A DNA stretch of 64,000 nucleotides from Legionella waltersii (lineage in GTDB: Bacteria; Pseudomonadota; Gammaproteobacteria; Legionellales; Legionellaceae), in the NCBI RefSeq assembly GCF_001468085.1, contig NZ_LNZB01000060.1, positions 378,790-442,789 on the forward strand, in the 5' to 3' direction. Below the pieces are notes generated by a model. The model saw only the letters and a list, made by a program, of their open reading frames with translations, searched no databases and was not told where the DNA came from. Both the position numbers and the translations under genes were made by a program. Below are positions 37,235 to 45,431 of this stretch, piece by piece; the stretch's first letter is position 1, and every line of letters starts with the position of its first letter.

Positions 37235-37645
37235 ATGATCATACAAATGCAAGTGGTTTTAGGTGGAGTGCTGTTGGGTTTAGCAGCGGGACTAATGCTT
37301 TTATTGAGAGGCAAGGTATTAGGGTGTAGTGGCATACTGTTTCGTACATGGGATTTAACAACCCATACACTGAATATGGAGAATCTTCTATTTCTAGCAG
37401 GCTTATTTTTATCAGGATTGCTTTTTAATTATTATCAGAACATCCCAAATCCCACGTCTCTTTTCAAAACAAATTATTGGCTTATGGTCTTGGGAGGGGT
37501 TTTAGTGGGTAGTGGTACTTTTCTAAGTAATGGTTGTACAAGTGGACATGGGCTGTGCGGGTTATCTCTTTGGCGTAAGCGTTCAATAATCGCTGTTTGT
37601 GTCTTTTTTCCCGTAGCAATAATCATTTCTCATCTTGTGCATTAG
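37235..37645 (+). CDS. YeeE/YedE-type sulfur transport subunit, N-terminal-half type
   Basis: 136 aa with four hydrophobic segments, matching the first half of YeeE/YedE (DUF395) thiosulfate-transport proteins. The conserved cysteine segment is LSNGCTSGHGLCGLSLWRKR, where cysteines relay thiosulfate-like anions across the membrane in the structurally known relatives. AATGGGGGGG precedes the ATG. The next gene, 9 bases on, supplies the other half, so the pore is probably a heterodimer made from a split ancestor. Confidence 0.85.
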   Translation: MIIQMQVVLGGVLLGLAAGLMLLLRGKVLGCSGILFRTWDLTTHTLNMENLLFLAGLFLSGLLFNYYQNIPNPTSLFKTNYWLMVLGGVLVGSGTFLSNGCTSGHGLCGLSLWRKRSIIAVCVFFPVAIIISHLVH

Positions 37646-37654
37646 GAGTGTCCT

Positions 37655-38080
37655 TTGAAAATGCTTATCTCTTTTATTCTAGGCCTTGTATTTGGACTGG
37701 GTTTAATCTTATCGGGCATGTACAGCCCTGATATTATTCTATCTGGATTGAAAATTGGCGCAGATACTTTTCAGTTAAATTTATACGTCACCTTTATTTC
37801 TGCTCTATTCGTGACATTTGTTTTATTTCAAGTACGTCGAATCCTTGAAAAACCTGTTCTTAATGCTTGTTATGACCTACCCACTTCAGTTGCAATTGAT
37901 TGGAAATTAATTGTTGGGGCAACACTATTTGGTGTAGGTTGGGGAATCACTGGATTATGCCCAGGGCCGAATATTGTTGGGCTAGGAATTATTTCGTGGC
38001 CCATTTACTGGCTTAATTTTTTAGGCATGGTGATTGGATTTTTAGGCACGCGATATTTGATTGTGAAATGGGGTAAATAA
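37655..38080 (+). CDS. YeeE/YedE-type sulfur transport subunit, C-terminal-half type
   Basis: 141 aa with four hydrophobic segments and the second DUF395 signature, GWGITGLCPGPNIVGLG, whose cysteine matches the partner motif in full-length YeeE. It begins after a 9-base gap with AGGAGTG as ribosome site and is therefore co-translated with the preceding subunit. Together they probably import thiosulfate or another reduced sulfur compound. The GFA gene starts within about 10 bases of its stop. Confidence 0.85.
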   Translation: MKMLISFILGLVFGLGLILSGMYSPDIILSGLKIGADTFQLNLYVTFISALFVTFVLFQVRRILEKPVLNACYDLPTSVAIDWKLIVGATLFGVGWGITGLCPGPNIVGLGIISWPIYWLNFLGMVIGFLGTRYLIVKWGK

Positions 38081-38087
38081 GGTGGGG

Positions 38088-38495
38088 ATGATGGAGTTTT
38101 CTGGTCGATGTTTATGCGAAGCAGTTCATTTTCAGTTAAAGGGCACACTCAATGGTTTTTATTTCTGTCACTGCACGCGTTGTCAGAAAAGTAGTGGCAG
38201 TGCCCATGCCAGTAATTTGTTTTTTCATAATGCCAATTTGGTGTGGGAGCAAGGAGAAGAGTTTTGTGTGAACTATACTCACCAAGGAACTCGCTTTAGT
38301 AAAAGCTTTTGTAGCCAATGTGGCTGTCCTCTACCCAGAGTTATCGATGGTAAAAATAGGGTCATTATGGTACCAGCAGGATGCTTGGATGGTGATCAGG
38401 ATTTTGAGCCCACAGCCCATATTTTTACTGACTCTAAAAAATCTTGGGAAGAAAAATTATCCCATGCGATAAGATTTTCTGGGTTACCGAAGTAA
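38088..38495 (+). CDS. GFA/CENP-V family zinc protein
   Basis: About 135 aa with the three zinc-binding clusters of the family: GRCLCEAVHF, CHCTRCQKSSG and CSQCGCPLPRV. Members bind glutathione adducts; the founding enzyme adds glutathione to formaldehyde, but most relatives have unknown substrates. Start at ATG 38088 or 38091, with AAGGTGGGG overlapping just upstream; GTG 38082 is less likely. It is the last gene of the run after the sulfur transporter, which suggests thiol or persulfide chemistry (inference). Confidence 0.82.
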   Translation: MMEFSGRCLCEAVHFQLKGTLNGFYFCHCTRCQKSSGSAHASNLFFHNANLVWEQGEEFCVNYTHQGTRFSKSFCSQCGCPLPRVIDGKNRVIMVPAGCLDGDQDFEPTAHIFTDSKKSWEEKLSHAIRFSGLPK

Positions 38496-38532
38496 GCTTA
38501 GCTTTGGTGGAGTCATAGGTTTTAGATATTGA

Positions 38533-38564
38533 AAACCTTGGTTACGCCTGCGGCTGCACCAAGG
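38533..38564 (-). terminator. Terminator of the pentapeptide-repeat gene, repeated-element type
   Basis: CCTTGGT and ACCAAGG pair around TACGCCTGCGGCTGC, and on the minus strand the stem is followed by TTTTC. The unit matches the reverse complement of 25657-25694, with both stem arms changed together (GGT/ACC against GAT/ATC). Confidence 0.7.
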
Positions 38565-38604
38565 GTCAATGAGCTATTTGGTGGTATTCATGATGGGTAG
38601 AGAG

Positions 38605-39204
38605 TTATTCAAATTCATCTATTTTAATTTTAAAAGAAGCAAGTAAAGAAATAGCTTCAGGGAGACAAAAGTGTGCATCACGTACATTATTTTCTGTTGG
38701 ATCAATTCGATAATTGATGCTTCTTCTAAAATCAGCTGACTTAAGATTAGTATGATTGAATTCTGAGTTTTCAAAATCAGTGCCGCTTAGATCCGAGTTC
38801 GAAAGATCTGCGGCTCTAAAATCAGCATCATGCGCTTTGCAATCAACAATGGCGATACCAGGAAGTTTTAATTCATAAAATGAGGAATAACTGATATCAC
38901 AGGTATTCAAAAAAATAGGGCTAGTAATAATAACCGATGGGAAGGTTATTTCTGTCCAATTGATTCCCTTCATTTTACAATCGGTAAACTCGGTCTCAAC
39001 AAATGACGAGCCAGTCAGTTTTACCAGATTCATAGAGCAGGACTTAAAACCACACTCAATAAACTTACACTGTCTGATGAAGCCAGCATCAAAAATACAG
39101 TTTATGAAAACGCAATGTTCAAATCGATTGTTTTTGATTTCAATGCTCTGACAATCCAATTCAATAAACTGCTTGTCTGAGTATTCGGTACCACATTCAA
39201 TCAT
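38605..39204 (-). CDS. Pentapeptide-repeat protein
   Basis: 199 aa made largely of A(D/N)LXX-like five-residue units that form a square beta-helix. Clear units include FIECGFKSCSM, FRAADLSNSDLSGTDFENSE and FNHTNLKSADFRR, broken by an irregular stretch near the middle. Size and the two-block layout recall Qnr/McbG-type DNA-mimic proteins that protect gyrase, but that function is not proven by repeats alone. It stands alone with its own terminator. Confidence 0.8.
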   Translation of the reverse strand: MIECGTEYSDKQFIELDCQSIEIKNNRFEHCVFINCIFDAGFIRQCKFIECGFKSCSMNLVKLTGSSFVETEFTDCKMKGINWTEITFPSVIITSPIFLNTCDISYSSFYELKLPGIAIVDCKAHDADFRAADLSNSDLSGTDFENSEFNHTNLKSADFRRSINYRIDPTENNVRDAHFCLPEAISLLASFKIKIDEFE

Positions 39205-39366
39205 TAATGATACTTCCTCAGCAGGAAAGACGGACCGCTATAGCTTCTGTCTATGAAAGAGAACCATTATACAATAAAAGTAGGATAATAATCCCTGACT
39301 TAAACAGATGTAAAGCATCCATCTTTTTGTGAGTGGTTTGGGCCATTTTGGCCCAACATTAGAAGT

Positions 39367-39726
39367 TTAGAGGTCTTCCTTTGCCGTGTTGCTTTCCAAG
39401 TGAATCTTTCGAAAAAATTTATGAATCACAGGAGAAAGCATGATCACAACTATAGCAATAAAAGCGAGTCCACTGAATAAAGCATAACATCCTGCAAATA
39501 ATTTACCTGCAGTAGTTGTGAGCGTTGAGGCAGGCCCCATTCCTGAGAGAATCATAGATGCATTTAAAAATGAATCGATCCAAGACATCTGCTCAGTGAA
39601 ATGGTAACCAAGTATCCCAATGCAAAGCGCTACAGCAATGAGCATTAAACCTATAAAGCTATTCCGAACGATGTGGTGATAGATGGTTGGTGGTTCAACA
39701 AAAAACGGTGTATGTCTTAAACGCAT
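39367..39726 (-). CDS. Two-helix membrane protein with pore-loop-like segment
   Basis: 119 aa with hydrophobic helices at ~23-43 and ~77-98, joined by WIDSFLNASMILSGMGPAST. The helix-loop-helix layout is that of two-TM ion channel (Ion_trans_2) subunits, with SGMGP at the place where potassium channels have their TVGYG filter. It is therefore not a canonical K+ filter, and the ion, if any, is unknown. The C-terminus is basic and cytosolic. It probably oligomerises. Confidence 0.6.
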   Translation of the reverse strand: MRLRHTPFFVEPPTIYHHIVRNSFIGLMLIAVALCIGILGYHFTEQMSWIDSFLNASMILSGMGPASTLTTTAGKLFAGCYALFSGLAFIAIVVIMLSPVIHKFFRKIHLESNTAKEDL

Positions 39727-39986
39727 TCCAGTCCCTATGAAGATCCTAAAAACAGAGTATAGCGTATTAGTCTTTCAAGGACACTGAAAGCAAGATTCGG
39801 TTTAAGCTTTCCAGCCTATTAATTATATGTCCTAAAATTACCCAGTTTTGTCCCCAAATAACATGCTCAATACTGGATCATAAAGTACAATAATATGTCT
39901 TGTTGATGGTTGTTCATAATGTGTTCACCTCCATTGATAAGTACTATTCCCAATCGGGATTCACACGAATTTTAGAGGTAATTGAT

Positions 39987-41009
39987 ATGTACACTGCAGA
40001 TGAAATCGAAAAAAAAGCAACGGATTGGTTTTTTGTTAAACGGTTACTCGAAGAGTCACCTGAGTCGCGACCGCTTTTAGCCGCGCATATCCAATCCCAT
40101 TCCAACCACTTCTTAAAGGACTGGTTTACGTTGGAAACTGCAAAAAATACCTTTCCTGAGTTGATGGACTACTTAATGGATTTTGTCATTCAAGGTAAAA
40201 ACCAATATCTTAGAAGCTGGTTTGAGATATCTCGAGCAAAAGAATTGTTTCCAGGGTTAACAGACTACTTAATGGATTTTGTGATTCAAGGTAAAAACCA
40301 ATATCTTAGAAGCTGGTTTGATATCTCTCGAGCAAAAGAATTGTTTCCAGGGTTAACTGACTACTTAATGGATTTCGTCAGCCAAAATAAAGATCAGTTT
40401 CTTAGAAACTGGGGAGATGTATCGGATGCAAAAAGAGTGCTTCCTGGGTTGACTGATTACTTAATCGATTTTGTCAGCCAAAATAAAGATCAATTTCTTG
40501 CCAAGGAATATAATCGCGAACAAGCCATTCGAATTTTACCTACAGGTATGCAAAAACTAGGGCTTGAAAATCCAACTGAATCAACACCTAAAGTGACGTT
40601 ATCTAGACCAATATCGATAAAGTTTTTCGAAGACAACTCTGCATCTTCCTCATATCCAAAGCCAGATGCAATGCATCATGGTAAAGATACAGGTGTCTAC
40701 TCTCGATATACTGAAAGGGAAATTCTTCAAGCTGCTCAAGAATCTGACGACAATAGGGCAAAATTATATCTAAACCCTCACTTTAGAGCGATAATTTCAG
40801 ATGACAATAGAGATCAGATGGTACTCAACCTTATTTCAGATGGCCATTTGAGCTATCGTGAGCCAGGATATGTGCCTGAAAAACCAAAAGACCTGTCAAT
40901 AGACGCTTCAGCTGAAGATACGCTAGACGATTTGATCGAGAAAATAGAAAGCGGAACTATTGATTGGGATACCCTGGATGCAATCCAAGCAAGATTGCCA
41001 AAACCATAA
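39987..41009 (+). CDS. Orphan protein with 32-residue tandem repeats
   Basis: About 340 aa from the ATG at 39987 (GAGGT upstream); upstream codons back to 39900 are open but less likely. After a helical start come roughly four repeats of 32 residues typified by SWFEISRAKELFPGLTDYLM then DFVIQGKNQYLR. Units 2 and 3 are nearly identical at DNA level (96-bp period near 40207 and 40303), so the array is recently expanded. The later units drift (VSDAKRVLPGLTDY). The rest is disordered and polar, ending in an acidic helix. Helical repeat proteins like this usually bind proteins; an effector is plausible. Confidence 0.6.
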   Translation: MYTADEIEKKATDWFFVKRLLEESPESRPLLAAHIQSHSNHFLKDWFTLETAKNTFPELMDYLMDFVIQGKNQYLRSWFEISRAKELFPGLTDYLMDFVIQGKNQYLRSWFDISRAKELFPGLTDYLMDFVSQNKDQFLRNWGDVSDAKRVLPGLTDYLIDFVSQNKDQFLAKEYNREQAIRILPTGMQKLGLENPTESTPKVTLSRPISIKFFEDNSASSSYPKPDAMHHGKDTGVYSRYTEREILQAAQESDDNRAKLYLNPHFRAIISDDNRDQMVLNLISDGHLSYREPGYVPEKPKDLSIDASAEDTLDDLIEKIESGTIDWDTLDAIQARLPKP

Positions 41010-41085
41010 ATGCAAGTAGATTGGGGCCAAAACGACCCAGTCTACTGTGCTATACTTTCGGATTATACAAACACAATTTCTCGCT

Positions 41086-41703
41086 ATGAATCTATCTATT
41101 GCTGGCGCTAAAACACTGGGGATATTACTTTTTCCGGACTTTGAGACTCTTGATGTCTTCGGACCACTCCAAATATTTGGGATGCTTCCTGATAAAATGA
41201 CCATCGCGATGATTTCCCAAAACAAGGGCTTAGTCAAATCAACTCATGGACAATCGGTAATGTCTGATTATGATTGGGATAATGCGCCACATTTAGATTA
41301 TTTATTGGTTCCAGGTGGGATGGGTACTCGAAAGGAGATTTATCATCAGGGTTTGCTTGACTGGATTAAGGCACGTTCGGCCCAAACAGATATTACATTG
41401 TCAGTCTGTACTGGAGCGGCATTGCTGGCAAAAGCTGGAGTGCTTGATGGTCATAAAGCCACAAGCAATAAACGAGCATTTAATTGGGTAACCGCACAAA
41501 GCACGAAGGTCGAATGGATTAAGAAAGCCCGATGGGTTGATGATGGTAAAGTCATTACTTCCTCAGGAATTTCCGCAGGAATTGATATGAGTTTATACGT
41601 TGTCTCACGTTTATTTGGCAAAGAAACTCGCGACGAATTGGCGAAGAGAGCGGAATACAATTTATGCATTGATTCGTCCTCAGATCCGTTCTCAGTGTTA
41701 TAA
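41086..41703 (+). CDS. DJ-1/PfpI family protein, isonitrile-hydratase-like
   Basis: 205 aa from ATG 41086. The DJ-1/PfpI fold is shown by LGILLFPDFETLDVFGPLQI (conserved acidic residue Glu20), YLLVPGGMGTR and the nucleophile elbow SVCTGAALLAKAGVLDG with Cys108. This pattern matches isonitrile hydratase and the sensor domain of GlxA-type regulators, but no AraC DNA-binding domain follows, so it is a stand-alone enzyme or stress protein. The frame extends upstream to a GTG at 41047 without a ribosome site. It is followed within 2 bases by a MITE-like hairpin that can serve as terminator. Confidence 0.8.
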   Translation: MNLSIAGAKTLGILLFPDFETLDVFGPLQIFGMLPDKMTIAMISQNKGLVKSTHGQSVMSDYDWDNAPHLDYLLVPGGMGTRKEIYHQGLLDWIKARSAQTDITLSVCTGAALLAKAGVLDGHKATSNKRAFNWVTAQSTKVEWIKKARWVDDGKVITSSGISAGIDMSLYVVSRLFGKETRDELAKRAEYNLCIDSSSDPFSVL

Positions 41704-41704
41704 A

Positions 41705-41766
41705 CAGGACTTACGAAAAACCCCAATCTCTTCGTTAAAAGACATTGGGGTTTTTCGTAAGTACAG
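41705..41766. mobile_element. Minimal MITE-like element acting as convergent terminator
   Basis: 62 bp, almost only the two terminal repeats: CAGGACTTACGAAAAACCCC, a short middle, then GGGGTTTTTCGTAAGTACAG. It forms one long hairpin with T runs between the PfpI and Nudix genes, which converge here, so the element has probably been co-opted as their terminator. Confidence 0.75.
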
Positions 41767-41826
41767 ATAAAGCATTTTTAGACTGATCAACGAATTTGTT
41801 GAGTCATTTTTACCGAACAAATTAGG

Positions 41827-42441
41827 CTAATCAAATGACGTAATTTCAGAGTGTAATGCCAGATCATACAATCGTAACAATTGATTAGCAGTGACCCGAT
41901 GTATTGATAGATCAGGAAGTTGATTCATTGGGAAGAAATCAATTTCAGAGATTTCCAAATTTTCCTTTTTCTCACCAGAAACAATATCGCATTGAAAAAA
42001 AATTTTGTAGGTATGAGGCCATCTTGGTGGGTGATCGTGTTTTTGCTTGTCCCATAAAGCAAGCAATCGATTCACCTCCACATTGAAACCAGTCTCTTCA
42101 AATAGTTCTCTGACAACAGCTTCCGATGGGGATTCATTCACATCAACCCATCCACCAGGTAAAGTCCACAAATTATCGGATCGTTCTCTGACGAGAAGCA
42201 ATTTATCGTTTTTTAAAACAAACCCTCTGACATCTAATTTAGGTGTTGTATACCCATTATCCATCGAAAAACATTGTGCAACGGCATCAAAATTTTTATC
42301 AGAGAAATGAGCTGCCATCTCTTTGGCTATTTCATCCAGTCGATGATAACGTTCAATATCAAATTCATTTTTTGAAAAGGTAAGGCCGTTTTGAGAGAGG
42401 GCATGAATTTCAGAGACCCATTTCAATAGCTTGTCATTCAT
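41827..42441 (-). CDS. Nudix hydrolase with N-terminal helical domain
   Basis: 204 aa. Residues 1-65 form the helical N-terminal domain seen in one group of nucleoside-diphosphate-linked hydrolases (MNDKLLKWVSEIHALSQNGL). The catalytic Nudix box spans residues 96-119 (GGWVDVNESP then SEAVVRELFEETGF), with all Glu and Arg ligands present. The enzyme cleaves X-linked nucleoside diphosphates such as ADP-ribose or CDP-linked compounds; the exact substrate is open. It converges with the PfpI gene across the hairpin element. Confidence 0.85.
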   Translation of the reverse strand: MNDKLLKWVSEIHALSQNGLTFSKNEFDIERYHRLDEIAKEMAAHFSDKNFDAVAQCFSMDNGYTTPKLDVRGFVLKNDKLLLVRERSDNLWTLPGGWVDVNESPSEAVVRELFEETGFNVEVNRLLALWDKQKHDHPPRWPHTYKIFFQCDIVSGEKKENLEISEIDFFPMNQLPDLSIHRVTANQLLRLYDLALHSEITSFD

Positions 42442-42677
42442 TGGTCTACCTAATAATTGGACGGAAATTAGTAGAAAACATCATTCTAGCTTACAGTACA
42501 TACTTTAGGACATCAATTGGCTGATCAGGATGCTAAGCAAGGGGCTTAGATCAAAACACCTCAATCTTGCCTAATTACAGGTGGTCTATACTGTATAATA
42601 ATCATGAAGCAAATCGCTTGGGTCAAATCCCCAAAGCTAAGATTACTTGATACAAACTAACTGCTAAAGAAGAGATT

Positions 42678-43250
42678 ATGAAAAAGCTTATTTTCTGCAT
42701 TTTAGTGATTCTCTTTCCTGCGAGTCTTTGGGCCACTCCTGTCGTTCATTTCTCTCAGACCTATTATAAAATTAAGGGCTATACCGCAGAAGAGTTGCGT
42801 AAACAACTTGATGCACTAGGGCCAGTTAACAAAGGCAAACACTATGATGCTTACCTCTCGTGGTACATCAATTGGAACTATAATTGGCGTTACGATAACC
42901 CTAGTCAAAATCCTTGCTACATTACTGATGTGCAAGTCACTGCAAAAATTGTTAGTACTCTTCCTGAGTGGGAGGATAAAAGTTTAGGCGATCCCACCAT
43001 TCAAATGAAATGGGATAATTATCTTAGTGCTTTAATCGCTCATGAAAAAGGACATGAAAAAAACGGTAATGAAGCAGCGACTGAGGTAGAAAATACCCTG
43101 CTAAGCATTCCACCACAATCCAGTTGTAAGCTGTTGCAGGATGCTATCCAAAGTCAAGCTCAGTCAGTTATTCAGAAACACAATGACTGGGATATTAATT
43201 ACGATGCTACTACTGGTCATGGGAAAACCCAAGGTGCAGTATTTCCCTAA
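42678..43250 (+). CDS. Exported DUF922-type putative zinc protease
   Basis: 190 aa with a signal peptide (MKKLIFCILVILFPASLWA). The mature domain carries HEKGH at 122-126, an HExxH zinc site, followed by GNEAATEVENTL, the usual context in DUF922 proteins predicted to be secreted metalloproteases. Preceding WDNYLSALIAHE and the early strand YYKIKGYTAEELRKQL also fit the family. AAGAAGAGA precedes the ATG. No partner gene is evident. Confidence 0.8.
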   Translation: MKKLIFCILVILFPASLWATPVVHFSQTYYKIKGYTAEELRKQLDALGPVNKGKHYDAYLSWYINWNYNWRYDNPSQNPCYITDVQVTAKIVSTLPEWEDKSLGDPTIQMKWDNYLSALIAHEKGHEKNGNEAATEVENTLLSIPPQSSCKLLQDAIQSQAQSVIQKHNDWDINYDATTGHGKTQGAVFP

Positions 43251-43353
43251 TGCAGAAAATAAATAATAAGTATGTGTCGCTCAAATTAGAGCACGAAGTG
43301 TAATCCGGTAAATAATACATTGAACCTCGGATTACGACTTTGTCTAGTATGGG

Positions 43354-43755
43354 CTAGGTATGTTCAGGCCTTTTTCTTAATGACTTTAGCTCACTTTGCC
43401 TTGATTTATCATCAAGGATTTTTTGTTTTGCTCGTCTTGAGCGTCGTTTCTTCTGACGTTTTATTTTTTCAAGGTCTTGCTGGGCTTTGGTTTTTTCATC
43501 ACTGATCATCGAATGCAATTTCTCACAAAGCCTCATTCTAGCAAAATAGCGATTATCCTCTCGGCTTCGAGATTCCTGACATTTGATTTCCAATCCTGAA
43601 GGTAAATGCTTCAAATACACCGTTGAGGATGTTTTATGCAGATTTTGTCCACCCTTACCACTGCCTATTATAAATTTCTCAATGAAATCTGCTTCTTTGA
43701 TTTGAAGTTTCATCATCCAATCTGCTAATTTATCCCACTTTTGTTTATTAATCAT
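43354..43755 (-). CDS. Stand-alone RF-1 domain protein (GGQ), ribosome-rescue type
   Basis: 133 aa. The centre is the class I release-factor catalytic domain with the peptidyl-tRNA hydrolysis motif GSGKGGQNLHKTSS (GGQ at 35-37) and IKCQESRSREDNRYFARMRL. Codon-recognition domains are absent and the C-terminus is a Lys/Arg-rich tail, as in ArfB-type and C12orf65-like factors whose tail enters an empty mRNA channel. The N-terminal 20 residues (WDKLADWMMKLQIKEADF) differ from E. coli ArfB. It probably releases peptides from stalled ribosomes. Confidence 0.8.
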   Translation of the reverse strand: MINKQKWDKLADWMMKLQIKEADFIEKFIIGSGKGGQNLHKTSSTVYLKHLPSGLEIKCQESRSREDNRYFARMRLCEKLHSMISDEKTKAQQDLEKIKRQKKRRSRRAKQKILDDKSRQSELKSLRKRPEHT

Positions 43756-43914
43756 ATTGAGTATTTATTTTGAATATATCGAAGTCTTCGGTTCTATAAT
43801 CTTAACTGCATTCGACCCAACAGACTAAGCCGGGCCTAGACTGATAATATTGCCTATACACCACAAAAAAGATAGCATTTGGCTTCTAATATTTTCAGTC
43901 AGCTAAAGGGAATT

Positions 43915-44160
43915 ATGGTGCACCTCATTAAAGCATTAAAATCACTTAACCTTCTCATTATTTTTTATGCACCAATAGCGCACTCAATAACGAACCCTTC
44001 CCAGGAACTCTATTTCCTACACCAATTGTTCATGATCTTCAGGAACTAACCAACACAATTGGCGGTCGACCGACAGGTTCAGAAGCGATGAATAAAGCCG
44101 TTGCTTGGGTTGTAAAACGATTTAACGATGCTGGTCTTGAACCTGAGGGATCGACACATT
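43915..44160 (+). pseudogene. M28-family peptidase remnant, frameshifted and cut by a repeat element
   Basis: The start codon (with AAAGGG upstream) opens a signal-peptide-like segment (LNLLIIFYAPIAHS). A frameshift near 43985 moves into another frame that reads TPIVHDLQELTNTIGGRPTG then SEAMNKAVAWVVKRFNDAGL. This matches the propeptide and first helix region of secreted M28 aminopeptidases. Similarity stops at GLEPEG, exactly where the composite element begins (44144). The catalytic metal-binding domain is missing from the window, so the gene is dead. Confidence 0.75.
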
Positions 44161-44639
44161 TTTTAAAAAGGGGCATTTATACCAAAGGTCAGGTGTTTCG
44201 CCGAATGGCGTTGTCTTAAGCGGTGTTATTAGGTTCATCTATCTGGCCCTCATCGGTCCGCTCCCTCACGGTCGCGGCTCGGTTTCTTCTTTGCTGTCTG
44301 AATCAAATCTTAGTCACAGCAGGGATTGAGTCGGTCCGCTCCCTCACGGTCGCGGCTCGGTTTCTTCTTTGCTGTCTGAATCAAATCTTAGTCACAGCAG
44401 GGATTGAGTCGGTCCGCTTGCTGACGCGCGCGGCCCGGTTCTTTCTTTGCTGTCTGCATCAAATCCTAGTCACCGCAGGGAGTGAACCGAGCCGCGCGCG
44501 TCAGCAAGCGGATACGGAACTATCCGCTTTCACGAATGACGCTACTAAGGCAGCGCCATTCGGAGAAGCCCCGAACCTACGCTTACTGACCATCAAAGAA
44601 GAGATTAGTTGGGGCACTATAATAGGTGTCGATTCCTCA
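44144..44639. mobile_element. Composite repeat element, short copy with three units
   Basis: 496 bp, bounded by TGAGGGATCGAC and GTCGATTCCTCA, sharing its ends with the long copy at 31200-31994 (AAAAGGGGCATTTATACCAA, and GGGGCACTATAATAGG before the right end). The interior has three 78-bp units starting at 44254, 44332 and 44410; the first two use the variant palindrome TCCGCTCCCTCACGGTCGCG. The array closes with an inverted arm at ~44485-44513. The insertion truncates the M28 peptidase gene. Confidence 0.8.
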
Positions 44640-44685
44640 GGGTCCGTCCTCATTCCATTTATGGAATTTCAAATTTCGTATCCAT

Positions 44686-45174
44686 TTAAATAATTAATAC
44701 CTTAGTACCGGGATTGGCTCTTACCCAATTGGCTACGTATTCAATGTAGTTGTTTTTGCCAACGGCAATGCATCCGCGTGTTGAACTTGGTAAGTTGTTT
44801 AACCAACCAAACGCTCTGGACGATTGAGTAGGACCATGAATCCCTACATCTCTACCTGAATAGCCTGCTGCTAATTGTTTTGAGGTTGGATAGAGAATTG
44901 GAATAAAGACTTTAAATTGGCTGGATTTTCTTGGATAAGCTAAACCATATAAACCAACAGGAGTTTTATTATCCCCAGCACGTTTTTTTCCCACACCTTT
45001 GTAACCCAGAGCCACTTTAAAGGATTTAACCACATTTCCTTGTTTACAGATATTTAAAACTCGCTTTGAAGTGTTTACATTGATTCCGCTTGATAAAGGA
45101 CAAGTCGAACTGCTTGCAAATAGTGCTACAGGAAACAAAATAGATACCAGTAAAGAAATTGCTTTTATTTTCAT
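44686..45174 (-). CDS. L,D-transpeptidase (YkuD domain)
   Basis: 162 aa with a signal peptide (MKIKAISLLVSILFPVALFA). The YkuD catalytic signature is present as DVGIHGP (His113) and SSTRGCIAVG (Cys135). Enzymes of this family cross-link peptidoglycan 3-3 or attach proteins to it in the periplasm. It is a short, single-domain form without a LysM or other wall-binding domain. The preceding region GDNKTPVGLYGLAY is the usual substrate-side strand. Confidence 0.88.
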   Translation of the reverse strand: MKIKAISLLVSILFPVALFASSSTCPLSSGINVNTSKRVLNICKQGNVVKSFKVALGYKGVGKKRAGDNKTPVGLYGLAYPRKSSQFKVFIPILYPTSKQLAAGYSGRDVGIHGPTQSSRAFGWLNNLPSSTRGCIAVGKNNYIEYVANWVRANPGTKVLII

Positions 45175-45431
45175 ATAAGTAGACTAATACAATTAAAATT
45201 GGTCAATAATTATTCCATAATAGTGCTTTTTTTCCTAGAGGCTATCTGGGTGAATTTTGCCCATTAAGTCATAAGTAGATCAAAATGGATTAAATTAGCT
45301 CGTTTTAATGGTTTGGAAGTTGAGTTAAATGAGCTGGCCTAGGTTTGTTTATGGAAGTCAATGCATTCTCTAGGAATCGATGTGTTATATTTCTCATCAA
45401 ACATGAAAACAATCAATTAAGGATAATGAAG

